From: Bryum argenteum | Lineage: Eukaryota > Streptophyta > Bryopsida > Bryales > Bryaceae | Direction of reading: 5' to 3' | DNA: 64,000 nucleotides | Assembly: GCA_037043015.1 (NCBI GenBank) | Contig: CM073325.1 | Location: forward strand, 2,792,501 to 2,856,500 | Part shown: positions 13,168 through 25,765 of the stretch, in pieces | How positions within the stretch are numbered: the first letter of the stretch is position 1 | Layout: each line of letters begins with the position of its first letter | Notes under the pieces: generated by a model | Databases searched by the model: none | Told to the model about the DNA's origin: nothing | Seen by the model: only the letters and a program-made list of their open reading frames with translations | Translations under genes and position numbers: made by a program

Positions 13168-14291
13168 ATACAGGGGACTGAGTTGGGTGACACATTGTAC
13201 ACCATTTCATCACGCCTCATGTTGACTGACATGAGCTACGATGAGTGAGGAATGAAATTTGCAGAGGGTGTGATGTCGATCACTGAATTTCGTCTTTGTT
13301 GTGATAGTGCATGTCTCTCTCTGTCGCTCCAGCTGCTTTGTGTTGAGATTAACCGTGGTTGACTTTACACGATTGTGGTTTTTGTGGCGAGTTCTGGCTC
13401 GTATCTCAATACGAGTTTTGTTTGTTCATAATAACTTGCTAGTCAGACCTTAACCAGTTTGAAATGATTTGCATGTTGTGCCTGAGAAATATCGATGAGT
13501 TTTCGAGTATGAATTCAATGTGCTGCCCTGGATAGATGTGTAACTGTGGAGTATGGCTCCGCCCGTTTCGAAGTTGCGGACTGCTGGAGTTCAGCTTCGT
13601 AGTTAGTGTAAGGGCTAACTGTCTATACAATCGTGCACAACATGTGACCCTGTTCCTACTCGAACGGGCTACAGATTTAGTCTAACTGCAGGAAATCTGA
13701 CAACAATCATCTGTAACGCCTCAGCATTTTGAACTTGTAACCCAAAGATTCAGTATCAACATTCTATGAGAAACATAAAGATGTACAAACTTGAATTACA
13801 AGATTCAGTACCAACCTTGTTCTGAAACTGCAGAAAAATGTTACGACATCGAGCTTTGGAAAAAGAATGGCAGCGCTTGACATGGCGCATGGATACTACC
13901 TTCCGAACATAATTACGTGCACGTAATGAGGAAATTTGTTTTCTAAAGGTGACGAGTACAGATTACTGCTTCTATTCACTCAATCTTGACTGAAGTCGAA
14001 ACTTTCTGTGGACCCATATCGTCAGAACAAGGTCGTTCATGCTTGAAAATCCTCGCACCATTAGGAGATTTACACTCCCAAAACTTGATAGTGCAGCGAA
14101 AATTCAAGAGCCTCAAATCAAATTTTCTCCTCATATAGAAAGATTATTGCCATTTTGCCAGTGAAGTAATATCAGTTCTTCCATACTCTAATCTCAAAGG
14201 AATCATAGAGAAATATTGTCAAGATTTAAGTGAAAAGAGAATGTGATGCACTTTATTTAGTACGCAATTTGTAATCACCGAGGAATAAATT
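13168..14291. other. Intergenic region between convergent RPS15-2 and the HSP20 gene
   Basis: Holds the 3' flanks of both convergent genes. No further gene, RNA or repeat boundary was recognised. Confidence 0.6.
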
Positions 14292-15293
14292 TTATTCCCA
14301 TTGAACGGGTATTTGTTTGGAGACCCGTGGAGGAGCTTTGATGTTTTTGTCTTTTGGTACATATATTGTAAGAATGCCATGTTCAACTTTTATTTTCATT
14401 GTATCTACACGAGCATCACTAGGAAGCTCAAATCGCCTCATAAATGTGTTGTTACGACTTCGCTCTACATGTTTCCATGTTCCTCCATCTTCTGTATCTG
14501 CTCGCCTCTGACCAACTATTTGCAAAATATGCCCATCTTCTATGGTTACTTTCACATCTTCCTTTGTCAAACCTAATGTACGACAATAGACATAATTAGT
14601 GTATTTTTGTAACCATGTACTTAAATATCTACCATGTTATCAATGGTCTGTTTTGACAAGAAGGTTAGATTCTAGATCAAAATCAATAACGGAGAATTTT
14701 TTTGGACTTCCGAAATCTTCTATTTCCGAAGTTAGCTAACATAGTGTTTTTGGATAAAAATCTCTAATATGTTCAAAGTGTAAACTATTCTGATACAAAT
14801 ATTCTAGTATCATAATATTAACGGTGTGCATATTGTACTTGCATGACCATTTTGACACTATAGTGCCAAATAGTTTGTGTTTTTGAATTCAGCAAACCTA
14901 TTTTTGTTGCGATGATTTCAGCCTTTTTGAATATAAATATGTCTTTTCTATTCTTAAAATTCAAAAGAAGTTATGGGCACTTAAAATTAGGAATTAATTT
15001 CTGTCAAAATGGCCATGCAAGTACGGTATATACATGGAGATTATGTTACCTGGAAGATCTGCTTTGAAGACATGATTGTCTGCAGTTTCTTTCCAATCTA
15101 CTGGTGTTCCTGGTGTGCAAAAACTTGAAAAGAGTGACATGGGTCCTTGCCAAAGTGCACCAAGAGAACCAAAAGGATCACCACCATCCCAAAGAGCCAA
15201 AGAATCTTCGTTGTTGTTGTGTTTATGTGTAGTTAGGGCTTTGCTTCCTCCATTGTCTTTACTTTGAGAATGGTGGTGTTTCTCCAATGCCAT
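14292..15293 (-). CDS. Small heat shock protein (HSP20, class I-like), two exons
   Basis: Exon 1 is 15293-15050, the intron 15049-14573 (GTAACA...ATTAG) and exon 2 is 14572-14292; 174 aa. The junction splits a Gly codon in ADLPG-LTKEDVKV, the usual start of the alpha-crystallin domain. That domain runs from about residue 64 (PVDWKETADNHVFKADLPG) through WKHVERSRNNTFMRRFELP to the hallmark VEHGILTIYVPK (family: GVLTVTVPK). A QIPV near the C-terminus resembles the I-x-I/V oligomer-contact motif. The N-terminal arm is His/Asn-rich with an LWD..PFGSLGALW hydrophobic patch. No transit peptide is evident, so cytosolic action as an ATP-independent holdase is the best guess. Most angiosperm class I genes lack introns, so the intron is mildly unusual. 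No perfect heat shock element was found in the ~400 bp upstream by eye. Confidence 0.9.
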
Positions 15294-17141
15294 TTTTTGA
15301 TAAGTCTAATAAATTTAGCACTTACAATGTAGTCTTGTAAATTATGTTGATTGAGAAAACATTTATTGCACTTCTGGGTCTACATACAAAGATCTGACAT
15401 ATGGAAACATAAAGTTAAAATTGTAAGAATGTTTGTATCAATCATGAATATTTTATACCAAATTTCTTCACATTTGAACTAAGTATAATTTTTTATTCAT
15501 TATCTTATTTGGAATGAAAGAAAAATATTAGGTTTTGTAGTATTTAACTCAAAATGTTCGTGTGTGGTGTAGGTTTTTAAACCATATATTCATCTATGTA
15601 GGTATTGACATCTTTTCAAATGATTGGATACATGTAGCAAGTGATACTTTTATCATTCTTGTAGGACCTAATTACAAGCAGCGTTGATGAATTTCTTCCT
15701 TTGCTAGAAATATTCTTCTTAAATTACTCGGATAGGTGTTCACCTTGTGTACGATTACATTCAAATCCTCGACTGCATCAATAGAATTGCATGATGAAAG
15801 GAGCTTAAACAATTGTAGTTAGTTAAAAGTAACTACCGATAGCTTAGTTTGGATGATAATTTATCCAAAATTATATAGGTTCTCTAATACCAATCCTAAA
15901 CTTAAAATTAACATTGTAAATTTGAGTCTTTGGACTTTCACCCCTTCTTACATAAAAAGGAGATTGCAAGGACTCGTAACGCAACGTAGTTTAATATTAT
16001 AATACCATGTCACCAACATTTTTTTTATATAATACAAGTCCTCACCCATGTCCTTCGGACACGTACACCAAAAATGTCATATTGAAATTTTAAAAGAACA
16101 TGTAAAAAATCTAGACCTAGGTATAAAAGAAAATAATACCCTATTGAAAATCCTCCAACTTTGTATTTTATTTTATACCTACTTCTGGAATTTTTACATA
16201 TTTTTAAAATATTCGATCTAACCTTTTTAATGACCGTATCCAGAGGACTCGGGTAAGGACTTGTATATACATTTGTCCTCCAGACACAAAAATATAGTAT
16301 TTAAATAACTCATCAGTAAGGTCCCTCTTGTCCCAGATGGGTGAGCTCTTTATTTGCTGCTCTTTAAAAACTATCCCCTATCCTCAGTTCCCTTGTTGAT
16401 GGTTCTCCTGCTTTTTATGATTTATAGCATGTCCTCTGATCCCTTCTTCTCAGTTTCCCATGCTTTGTCCCCTTCCCAATTCCCATCCCTTCTTTTGAGT
16501 TCACCCTCCCACAACTTCCCTTCTTGGTTTCTATTATCCATTTCCAATTCCCAACATTTGTTCCTAATTCCCATCATTTGTTTCTAGTTCCCATCCTCCT
16601 TTCATGATTCTTATCCTTCCTAGTGCCTAGTTCCCCTTCAATGTTCCCTTGATCTCCTGTTTACTCCTTTGCTCTCATTTTCATGTTCCACATTCTTTGT
16701 CCCTTTTACTCATTATTAAATTATAGGGATCTAATAAACTCTTAATAACAATAAGATACCACTTATGGAAACTCTTCAAAACTTTTCATACCATAGACCA
16801 AATGAAACTTTTCATACCATAGACCAAATGATGATGGCCATGATCATGCATGTACGGTGGGTCACCAAGGCAGATCTTGTTCTTTTATGCATAGAGATTC
16901 AAATTTATAGAAAAATAGATTATTTGAACCTTCGTTTTAAGCGCTTATTCCATGTGCCACCGTGTGCGTGAGATGAGCCATTTTGCAAATTGCAAGTATC
17001 TTGACATGAAGACAATCATAAGTACATTACCCCCAATCGAAATTACTATCGATATATGCATTCAAAATTAGCGGGACAGGAAACAATTCTCCAGTAATGG
17101 CATTTGAGAAAACAGTACCATTTGTTAAAAACCTTATGGCT
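15294..17141. other. Intergenic region upstream of HSP20 and downstream of the cardiolipin synthase gene
   Basis: AT-rich. 16350-16700 is strongly pyrimidine-rich on the plus strand with many TTCCC words. A motif AGTAAGGTCCCTCTTGTC near 16317 recurs near 54137 and 54450, suggesting an eroded dispersed repeat. No gene is supported. Confidence 0.5.
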
Positions 17142-19537
17142 TCAACTGCGACTACGATTCTCAATCTTTTGGGAGCTACGAATACTTGATTGTTGCGAAA
17201 GATGTGCAACTGCTTTTGGAAGTGGCCTCCGAAGATAAATCCAAGCGTATCCCACCCACGACATGGACGTAGTCGCCACCACTGACCAGCTGCATCATCA
17301 TCATCATCCATTCATGATAAAGCTCTGTTCAAGAAGCTAAAGAACTTACTCTCGACTCTTATGATGATAGTCCAAAACTCACCTCAGAAGAGGAACAACA
17401 GAATATGTATCCGGAATCTCCATTGCTGGCAGCACAATCGCAGTGCCAACGAGCGCTAATTGCAGCACCATGTTCACCTGCTCCACACATCCTGGCCTTA
17501 ATTATCACACCACTTATGCACCATCCACCTTCAACAGAGTATAAATTGCATTTCAATACTGACCATGTCAATAGCGAGGATATTATACCATTAACAGGTA
17601 AAACTCCAATTTGGCCTCATGCCCAGTGTCTTCATATTCATGTAAGTCGTGTGCACTAGGCACGGGACCAGATCAAAATTCAAAAACCACCACATTGGTG
17701 CATTTTTCAGTTTCGACCGTAATCAAATCTGACATTCGCACAAAAGTTTGACATGCATGATGGATAACTCTACAGAAGACAAGGAGCGATATTGACTTCG
17801 CGAGAGAGATGACCAGGAATATTTGATACCTTGCTTATGTATAGAGGTTCAACTTTCTCCACACCACCCGCACCAAGCTTGAAGAACTCACCCAAACCTG
17901 ACCACTGTTGATGCGTACGTTAGTAACCTTCATTGTTTCTATGTCAAAGTGAACACTTCGACAAGTTAAAAAGGTCAAAAGAAATCACCTTCCAACGGAG
18001 TGTGTATGCACGGTACACGAAAGAGCCAACCAAGAGAACACCATCGCGAGCTACAATCAGTGCAACCAAAGCAGCTGCCACGCTAGAGACTCATCAGTAT
18101 GCATCACCCTCATTTCACCTATGTTATCATTCAACAGCGTCCTGCATACCATGTCAATTTCAGTGGCCACACATCAACCTACGATACTAAAGTTCGGATG
18201 GATCACTGACCCCTAAAACTACCCCGTATAGTTTTGATAGAAAATGACATATCACCCTGCTCACTTACGATGTAGGAGGCCAGAGTATGCCATGGATACA
18301 GCGATAGAACCAACTAGAACCTGTATTGACATAAATATAAAGTTAGCGAAGATTCAAAACAGCAGGCTCACATAACGAACACTCTATCACAAGCTCAGTG
18401 TGGACTTATTACCAATCACGTCTGTTAAACCAACCTTATCAGCAAGTGGGTCAAGATAAGAGCCGAGTACAGAATTAATCCCCTGTCGACGTGCCATGTA
18501 ACCATCAAGCTGCATCACAATAAAATCTTAGATGTCAACCATTAAATGATGGTCACGCACAAGTGCTGTACAAGGACTTTCAAATGAGGTGATCGTGCAA
18601 AGCACACGGGCGACAAGTGGCAAACTGATGCCATTTGCAAAAATCATCACTAAGTGTTTGTAAACCTCAAGCTGAGTGAGTTTGAGCTTACTGCATTTAC
18701 ATTCAGCAAGTACACATGCAGTGAAATTTTGACTTTCATAACTAGTAAGACAAGATCAGTCAGTAGTAATTTTTATGTAGAAAAGAGACCCGAACTCTTA
18801 CCCAGTCACTTCCTCCGGCAAGGACTAGTCCAACAAGAGCAGGTTTGTACATGCCATGCGTTATCATCCTGCATTCATCAAAACATCACCCTGCCTCTCG
18901 TATGAGCTTTGAATGTGCATGCCTCAAAAGCCAAATAGTCTATCGTTTTTAAAATCAAATCAATGCCATAGAACTCGATCGAATAGAAACTAATGATACA
19001 TTCTCATTCAACTGACAATGAACTCTAGAATTATCAAGTGATTGTCCAATTCTCTGGAAGAGACACTATGCAACATGCAACACCGAAACCATCTTCAAAA
19101 TATTCAGAAACGATTGAAAGCACGCAAACCTTCGTGAGGAGAAGGAAGCAATTGTACACATACCAAGCTAGGAGTGGGCCAGAGAGAAGGCGACCCATGG
19201 AGATAGCATTGGGCCAATTGACAACCTCCTCCTTGCTCCATCCTGATCCGCCGAAAGAACTGGAGCTGCATTCCCTGTGCTTGTCCTCATCGGTGATCGT
19301 TGCTTTGCCGTGTCCTCCTTGTGTGGAATATGCAAATCTGGGAATGTTGCAGACGAAGAACGGGCTCCACTTGTTAGAAGCTAAGAAGTCCCGGAGAGGA
19401 CTCGAAAACACATTCTTAGGTCGCGACCAATCCGTAGAGTCTAATTGATGATGCAGGGATGAAAATGGCCGCGCTCTCGCTGCATTCTGAGACAATGATA
19501 AGTAGAGGCGCCACGCAATACGTTCAGGAACCCTCAT
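17142..19537 (-). CDS. CLS: Mitochondrial cardiolipin synthase (CDP-alcohol phosphatidyltransferase type), 8 exons
   Basis: Exons (minus strand): 19537-19164, 18868-18802, 18509-18435, 18320-18269, 18074-17989, 17904-17830, 17477-17383 and 17289-17142, summing to 972 nt and 323 aa. All introns are GT-AG and every junction keeps frame. The start is the first ATG ([12 protein letters not shown]), opening an Arg/Ser-rich, acid-poor mitochondrial presequence. The catalytic CDP-OH-P motif D-x2-DG-x2-AR-x8-G-x3-D-x3-D is perfect, at about residues 146-171 (split across exons 2 and 3). [29 protein letters not shown] and the hydrophobic helices also match plant cardiolipin synthase, which joins CDP-diacylglycerol to phosphatidylglycerol in the inner membrane. 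Plant homologues are about 340 aa. PGP synthase is the main alternative, but the exon 4-8 sequence fits CLS better. Confidence 0.9.
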
Positions 19538-19579
19538 TATCACCTCCCTTACAATGAACAGCTACTCAAATCCCATTCT

Positions 19580-19602
19580 CTAAACCCTAAACCCTAAACC
19601 CT
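19580..19602 (-). promoter_or_regulatory. Tandem telo-box run upstream of the cardiolipin synthase gene
   Basis: Three (CTAAACC) units lie 43-65 bp before the start codon of the divergently read gene. This is a short cis-element cluster, not a telomere. On the gene's own strand it reads GGTTTAG. Confidence 0.55.
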
Positions 19603-21108
19603 GGAACCGAGCACTACAAAATACACATTCCTACAAATCTTCCCTACCCATCACTAATCTTTCAATGGAGATGGAGGGAAACAACGAAGAACCTCCGAAA
19701 CCTCGATTCCAATATCCAGCTGCAATATCTGCCACTTCTACGAGATCAACCCTACTGCTACGATTTATTATGATTCCTTAACGAGCTCATTATGTGGGAT
19801 ATTTACATCCCGGATCGCGTGCGAGCATTTTTCCGCTTCCCCAGCAATCTGACAAGGTGTAGTGAATGCTGGAGCAGGCAGGCAAGCATTGAAGAGCGCG
19901 GCAATAGGCCTCCTTTGTGAAGTGGATGAATGAGATGTAGGGGATGAGTTTCGTGAACGATCTGATTTGATCTGATCTGCCCGCGTGGCGTGCTAAGGTC
20001 GCACATTACGTCACACGTGTCAGCGGTTATTGGTACAGAAGCAAAATGAGTGGGGTCTTCGTTTTTGGATAATTTCCGGATAGCGCTGCCATTGCCCTTT
20101 GGAGTGTAGTGTGCAACTTCCAATACAGTTGGAACTAAGGAAACCTTTTGCTGCAGTAATTAATTCACCCACTTTACAGGTTCCTCCCCATGTCCCATGC
20201 ATGTAGTCAATTGAGACTGCTCACATCCTTCTATAGTACTGTAGAACATAGGCTAAGTTCTGGACGTAGGGAAAAGTGTCATATGAAGGAATGTCAAGAA
20301 CACGAGTCATGCAGCTCAACAAATAGGGCACAGGAAATCGTGGAGTGCGGGGGATGTGTTTCCACGCAACTGTGACTAGTATACACGGTAGAGTACTATT
20401 CTATTGAGATTGAGTACGGAGTTCATGGATAAGAAATGGGACACGATAGATTCACAGTGATAAAGTGCGAAGCAATCATGGACGTACAAGAGATCAAGTG
20501 TATCTGGAAGAAACGACGAGAGACAGACAGGGGCAATGGATATGATAATCAAAACGCGACTTACGTCCAGAAACACATTTCATTTCGTCAAATTGGAAGG
20601 GTCACAAAGCCCTCGAAAGATATGAGAAAACCTCAAAAGCAGCCAAGCCGCGATTGTACGGAGATGGCTAACCTGCAGACTGGAATCCGATGTACCTCAG
20701 CCTTTACGCTTTTGCAAGGCGAGACTGCTACTACATTCAATGTTCCACTGGCCATAATAATATCCCTTCTACTAGCTTCTTTTTTCCAGGGACGAGCCTC
20801 CACCAAGCTGTTGTTGCGTATATCTCTGTAGTTTTACAACCTGGCAAGTGAGTAGCATCTGGCAGAGAAGAATGAGAATTTCGTAGCTATTTACATAAGA
20901 ATTAGTCTACAGCAACCAGAGACGCCCCCTCTCGCTCTTCCAGGGTGAATTTCAACACCCAAGTTCGTTTTTTCCTTCCTTCCGCCAGCCAGGATGAATT
21001 CTTCATAGTATCTACACCTCACTCAACACAACTCAACTCTTCTTTCTTCTACTTCCGCATCAAATCAATTCCAAAACTTTGTGTATGTTGATGTTGTTGT
21101 TGTTGCTG
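19603..21108. other. Region between the cardiolipin synthase promoter and the MYB gene 3' end
   Basis: A frame at 20436-20831 (plus, 131 aa) shows no domain and no convincing coding character. The stretch next to 21108 is the MYB 3' UTR region. Nothing else is supported. Confidence 0.5.
20013..20020. promoter_or_regulatory. ACGT-core element (ACACGTGT) in the promoter region
   Basis: A palindromic ACACGTGT is preceded 4 bp away by TACGTCA, a CRE/as-1-like ACGT core. It is ~480 bp upstream of the cardiolipin synthase start. Such pairs bind bZIP or bHLH factors; function is inference. Confidence 0.35.
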
Positions 21109-22672
21109 TTACACCACACCGATGGCGTTGTTGCTTGAGTTGATGCTACTAGTGCTGACATGGAACGCAGAGGAGCTTCTGGATGGTTGATCCAGCAGCT
21201 TCAGAGTGAGTTGCGAGGGCTCAGGTGCAGATAGTCCCAGGTTCAACTGCGACATCTCCTTCGTCTCGTTCACGCCGACGTTCAGAGGCTCTGTTGACAG
21301 CTTCGCTGTAGGCCTTAGAACCTTGGAATCCGCCCTGTTGTATCCTCGTGGCAACATCGACCACAATGGAATGGGGTAAGGAATGGCCATCGGAGTACCG
21401 TGCGGACCAGAGACCGTCACTGGTCTGGGTAGAACTGCTCTGGCTGCATCTCCACTGAACGTCACGGCAGATGTCTCGGGGATCTTCTCTGTAGCTCCTA
21501 ATGTGACTGGTCCCATGGACATAATAGGTACAGCCATGGATGATGGAGGTAATAAATACGGTCTGAAGTGGGGATTGTTTGCGTCGTAGTAGATCCCCGG
21601 ATACATCGTGTTGGCCCCTAAACTGAGCTGGTGCAGGGGCGCCGACATATCAGGAACCGCCTTCGTTGCTGGTTCCTCCAGAATTGGGGCTGGTCCCTGC
21701 AGAAACCCAAAAAAAGCTGAATGAAATCCATCTCCGAGGATAGAATGTGCCGATCGCGAAATGCAGAAAAATGAAAACGAGAGACGTACCGTTTCGGAGA
21801 CAATGTCAAAGAGACTCGATCGCCTCTTCCGCTTGTTCATGTTACTCTGTCTGATGAAATACTTCTGGGCATGACTGGCAACTTGAGTGGGTGTCCTCGT
21901 TTGCACAAAGTTTCTCGAAATGCCCCTCCAGTCTCCTTTTCCAAGCTTCTGAAGACCAAGCAAAAATAATCGGTGCTCCTCCTCTGTCCATGGAACACCT
22001 GGAATTCCAACAACCGAACTTATTAGAATCGTCACAAACTCGATTTGGATCCACGCACACGACACAAAGAAACCATTGACAGCGTTGAGGGAACATGTTG
22101 CTTTCGTGAATTGGAATCACAGAGCTCGCAATTACAGATTAACTTGACCAACAAAGTCATGAAGTCTGCTTCATTCATCGCTGTGAGTGAGTCCTCCTCT
22201 CACGATTAATCGCAACTACAAGAAAGGACGTTTTCTATTAACAGAATATATATCGAAGTCTAAATAAAGAAAATTTGTACATGCACCTCAATTTTCGGGT
22301 ATTTGGGTTGGCGATCCTCGTAAGCTACAACGACAGGAGGCACCGACATGAAGACGGAATCCATCGAAGTGTTGAAAGGAAGGTAGATAGATCATGATGG
22401 TGTAGGTACTGACCTTTCTTGCGCTCCCGGGTGTTGTTGGAGGTCTGCACGAGGCCGTCGGAGACGTAGCCATCGCCCGCGGCTCCAGACTCGGAATGAC
22501 TGGGTGGAGAAGGAGGATTGTTGGGGCTGGCGTAATGGCTTAGGTTACCCATACTCACACTCTTCCTCATCACCCCATCTGTGAGCCTAACACCAAACAG
22601 CCTCACCCCTCGATCAGGGCATGTCCTTGAATTATGACCGTTATGACCACAGTGGGAGCACCCGCGAGCCAT
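21109..22672 (-). CDS. SHAQKYF-type 1R-MYB repressor (KUA1/MYBS3-like) with N-terminal zinc knuckle
   Basis: Three coding exons, 22672-22414, 21998-21790 and 21696-21109, give 351 aa; junctions AAAG/GTCAGT, CCAG/GTGTTCC, ACG/GTACGT and GCAG/GGACC keep frame. Order of parts: zinc knuckle C-x2-C-x4-H-x4-C at residues 5-18; RLFGV repressor motif at 24-28; Ser-rich linker; MYB-like domain at 87-~140 with [22 protein letters not shown] and SHAQKYF at 128-134; then a proline-rich region and two EAR-like motifs, LNLGL and LTLKL, near the C-terminus. This matches plant nuclear factors such as KUA1/MYBH and MYBS3, which bind TATCC-type (I-box related) sites and repress transcription. The start is MARGC because the knuckle follows immediately; upstream codons belong to the leader. 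Confidence 0.9.
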
Positions 22673-22727
22673 CTCAGTAGTCTCTAGGGCGGCCAGCTTG
22701 TTTATTCTTAATAGCAACCAACAATCG

Positions 22728-23194
22728 CTGGGAGGAAAGGCAGGCTTGCTATTTGCACTGAAAAGTTGTTTCCAAGGACACACAAGAACCGAAGCAGCGC
22801 GTTGAGAAAAATATTAATCTTATACTCCACACACACACACACCAAACAAAAATATCGAACTAACACACAATTACTCCACCCCGCGCGATCCAAGCTCTCC
22901 CCCACCCAACCACGTCAAACAAGGAACGTTGACCAACAACAACCCGAAAAAAAAACGGTTCGCGATGAACACACCTTTCTTAACGCAACAAAACCCACCG
23001 ATCACACACGCGATCGGCGATCCCCTCACAAATTCCTAATCACCCGGTCAACACCGATCGAGACACGAACAGACACGTCACTCTCTCACCGATTGTTCTA
23101 CCGCCGATCGCAAACCCACAAACCACCAAAGAGAGTGAACACACCCCAGAAAACAAAAACGAAAGACCCAGCAAGCCGCCACTAAAGAGCTTAC
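22728..23194 (-). other. Probable 5' leader intron of the MYB gene
   Basis: On the minus strand CCCTTG/GTAAGC at 23195/23194 and CCTCCCAG/CGATTG at 22728/22727 define a 467-bp candidate intron, leaving a short spliced leader before the ATG at 22672. The interior is TG-rich on the gene strand. This is an inference from splice consensus only. Confidence 0.4.
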
Positions 23195-23551
23195 CAAGGG
23201 CGTAAACCTAAGCTCCGATCGGTACCACTGAAAGAGATAGACAGACAGAGAGAGGGGGGCTTACAGGAGTGTGCTGAAAAGAATCGAGGGAGCAGGGGCG
23301 CGGTCCTTTTGAAGGTGGGTTGTTGTGGCGATGGCGTCGTCCGAGTGCTGGCTGCTGCAGGTAAGCAAGGAGCGCAAAAGGGAGCTGCGGAGGGATCTGC
23401 GGGAAAGCTGTCTGCGGAGCAAGGAGCTCCCTTCCTGCCCTTGCCTTGCCCTGGCAGGCTACCTCCAACAGGGACCAGGGCTGAATGGATGAATGTAGGT
23501 GGACAGAGGCATTCGTAGGTGATGAACGGTGGGGGGTTCGTTCTCATCTGC

Positions 23552-23561
23552 CCCACGTGGG
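23552..23561. promoter_or_regulatory. Palindromic G-box (CCCACGTGGG)
   Basis: A perfect 10-bp palindrome with the CACGTG core lies about 360 bp upstream of the candidate leader donor of the MYB gene. G-boxes bind bHLH/PIF and bZIP factors; it is a plausible light or stress response site. Confidence 0.5.
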
Positions 23562-23599
23562 AGGGGTCTTCGTGGGGTGGCTATGTATAGAAGGGGGTT

Positions 23600-25495
23600 T
23601 GCAACTGCTAAACTTGGCACTTTCAGTTGTTTTCTTTGTTTTCTCCTAACCGCCGTGATGCCGCAGACAGACCACTCCCCCTTTCAGCTGCTGCCCCCTG
23701 CCCGCTCCCCCTCCTTGGGGGCCATTCTCCCACCATAAATTCCCTTTTTTTTTACTACTGACCCCTTTTTCCCCAGCCTCCCTTCTCCTTCTTTCCCTTG
23801 ATCAATGTTGTCTTGTTGGCCTCACTGCACCTCTCATAAGTGTGTCTCTGCCACTTTTTATGATAGTTTGTGGGCTTTTGCTCACATGCTTTTCAGCTTC
23901 CCAGTAAATGAGATCCTGAGGTAAATAAGAGATCCAAAGTGGGTTCTTTGAATTTTGGCAATTATGGTTCTCACTAAAGAAAATTCTAATGTAACTTTAA
24001 ATGAAGTTTTGGTATAAAAGTATGTTATAGCTTCGGGAAAGGAAGGAGAATTCCTTTTGGGGATTGAAACCTTGAGTGTGCGGTCTTTTGTTGTAAGAAT
24101 GAAGAGTGTGATGTATCTAGTATATTCATTGAAAGATCTGAAATGGCGAGCGATTATCATCATGAATTAGTGAATGTCCTGTTGATGTGCTTATTTTAAG
24201 TATAAAAACTTGAGTGGAAGTTAGGCCTTGATGAAAATTTGGTTGATGGAGGATGTGACTTGCTTCGGTATTGGAACGTTATAAATCCATTTACGGCTAG
24301 TAAAGAGATGGATGTAGTTTGTGGCTCCTTCATCATAAATTAGAGAATGTACTATTGATGTGCTTACTTTAAGTATACAAAACTTGATTGGAAGTTAGGC
24401 CTTGATGAAAATCTCGTTGATGGAGGATGTGACTTGCTTCCATGTTGGAACGTTATAAAGCCATTTACGGCTAATAAAGGGATCGATGTAGTTTGTGGCT
24501 CCTTCATGAACACACTGCATTTATGGTTGCATCATTTTTTAAAAAATAAATAAATTATATTCATGTTGTACATGCAAAAAAAATATGCATTTACTTCATC
24601 CTTTGACACATAAGAAAAGGGGTACAATAAATTATAGTTATTATCATGTACACATCAATTAGAGTAGGTTAATTACTATAATTTTTTTTATGATATAATT
24701 ACCATGTACTTGGTATTATTTATTTTCTTTGTGATGACGAAGTCCATCACAAATCAATTAGTTTCAAAACAAAAGTGTAACCTAGAATACATTTCATTTC
24801 GGAACATGCAGGGAATTTTCTCTTGAGAATCTCATGGTAGATTTGATGAAGGGTTGGTCAAAAGAAAATACACATACCTAAATGGTTGAAATGATCATCA
24901 TGGTTAGCTGTCTTACAATAGTAACTATAATTTTGTAATGAATAAAAGAGAACAAACCTGTATAAATCGGCATAAATTAAAATTTCATTACTAGGACTTG
25001 AAAATTGATGTAATTTAGATAAAGTTATATATTATGTGATGATTTTAAAATAAAATTAAAAAAAAAAAACAAAAAAAAAACAAAAAAAACAAAACAAAAA
25101 AAACATCAATACCAATAAATTTCCCAATAATATTCAAACACAAAGCAAACCTTGTCTTGTTAGTGTGAGCAATTCCTAAATTCACATGAGGTTCTCAAAA
25201 ATGAATGTAAATCCCAACTCACCAAATAAGAAATGACACATAACTTATTTTTAGTCCAAGAAAGCTCCTCAAACTCTGGACTCAACGAGAAAAAAGGAAG
25301 AAGAACTGTCACGAAGCCGGCTTGAAGAAAGTGTTCATTTGACCTAACTTGGATGTCTACGACTCTACCATGTTCAACGGAACCGGACACGTGTTCTTCG
25401 AAGTCGATCATGCCCCATGATGAAGTTGATCATACCTCTTTATCTTATCTTTGCAATAATCCCTTTATTTATATTTAGAAAAAATTAACGAAAGA

Positions 25496-25539
<44 letters not shown>

Positions 25540-25765
25540 AGGTATGAATTCAAATAGTTTATAGTGATTTAGAGCTATACAGAACACCGTATTTTTTGAG
25601 CTTATCAGATATGGTAGTCAGTTGGGCACATGGGTTGCATGAATATATTTTGACCGGATGAAGATTACCATCAACTAGAAGGTGATTTATCCTTTCCAGA
25701 ATTGATGGGATCTTGTAGGTTGACTGCAATCCTGGATCCTTCTGGATTTGGAACCTCGGGCATTG
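23600..25765. other. Gene-less AT-rich region
   Basis: Contains a tandem duplication (listed), poly(A) at 25497-25536 and A-rich tracts near 25050-25110. The 83-aa minus-strand frame at 25160-25411 shows no recognisable domain. Nothing else is supported. Confidence 0.5.
24157..24508 (+). repeat. Two-unit tandem duplication, ~172-bp period
   Basis: Two adjacent units share GGAAGTTAGGCCTTGATGAA, GGAGGATGTGACTTGCTTC and GTAGTTTGTGGCTCCTTCAT with scattered substitutions. It is a simple local duplication of non-coding sequence. Confidence 0.8.

Noticed and set aside
15294-15720. Heat shock element search upstream of the HSP20 gene
   Set aside because: Only imperfect GAA/TTC pairs with wrong spacing were found by eye; not reported as a site.
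19038-19448. 136-codon plus-strand frame
   Set aside because: Antisense shadow of cardiolipin synthase exon 1.
19580-19602. CTAAACC repeats considered as an interstitial telomere
   Set aside because: Only three units directly in a promoter; better explained as telo-boxes.
20436-20831. 131-codon plus-strand frame between the cardiolipin synthase and MYB genes
   Set aside because: No recognisable domain, no splice or promoter support, and random-looking composition.
25160-25411. 83-codon minus-strand frame
   Set aside because: Considered as a transposon-protein fragment, but no motif is visible.
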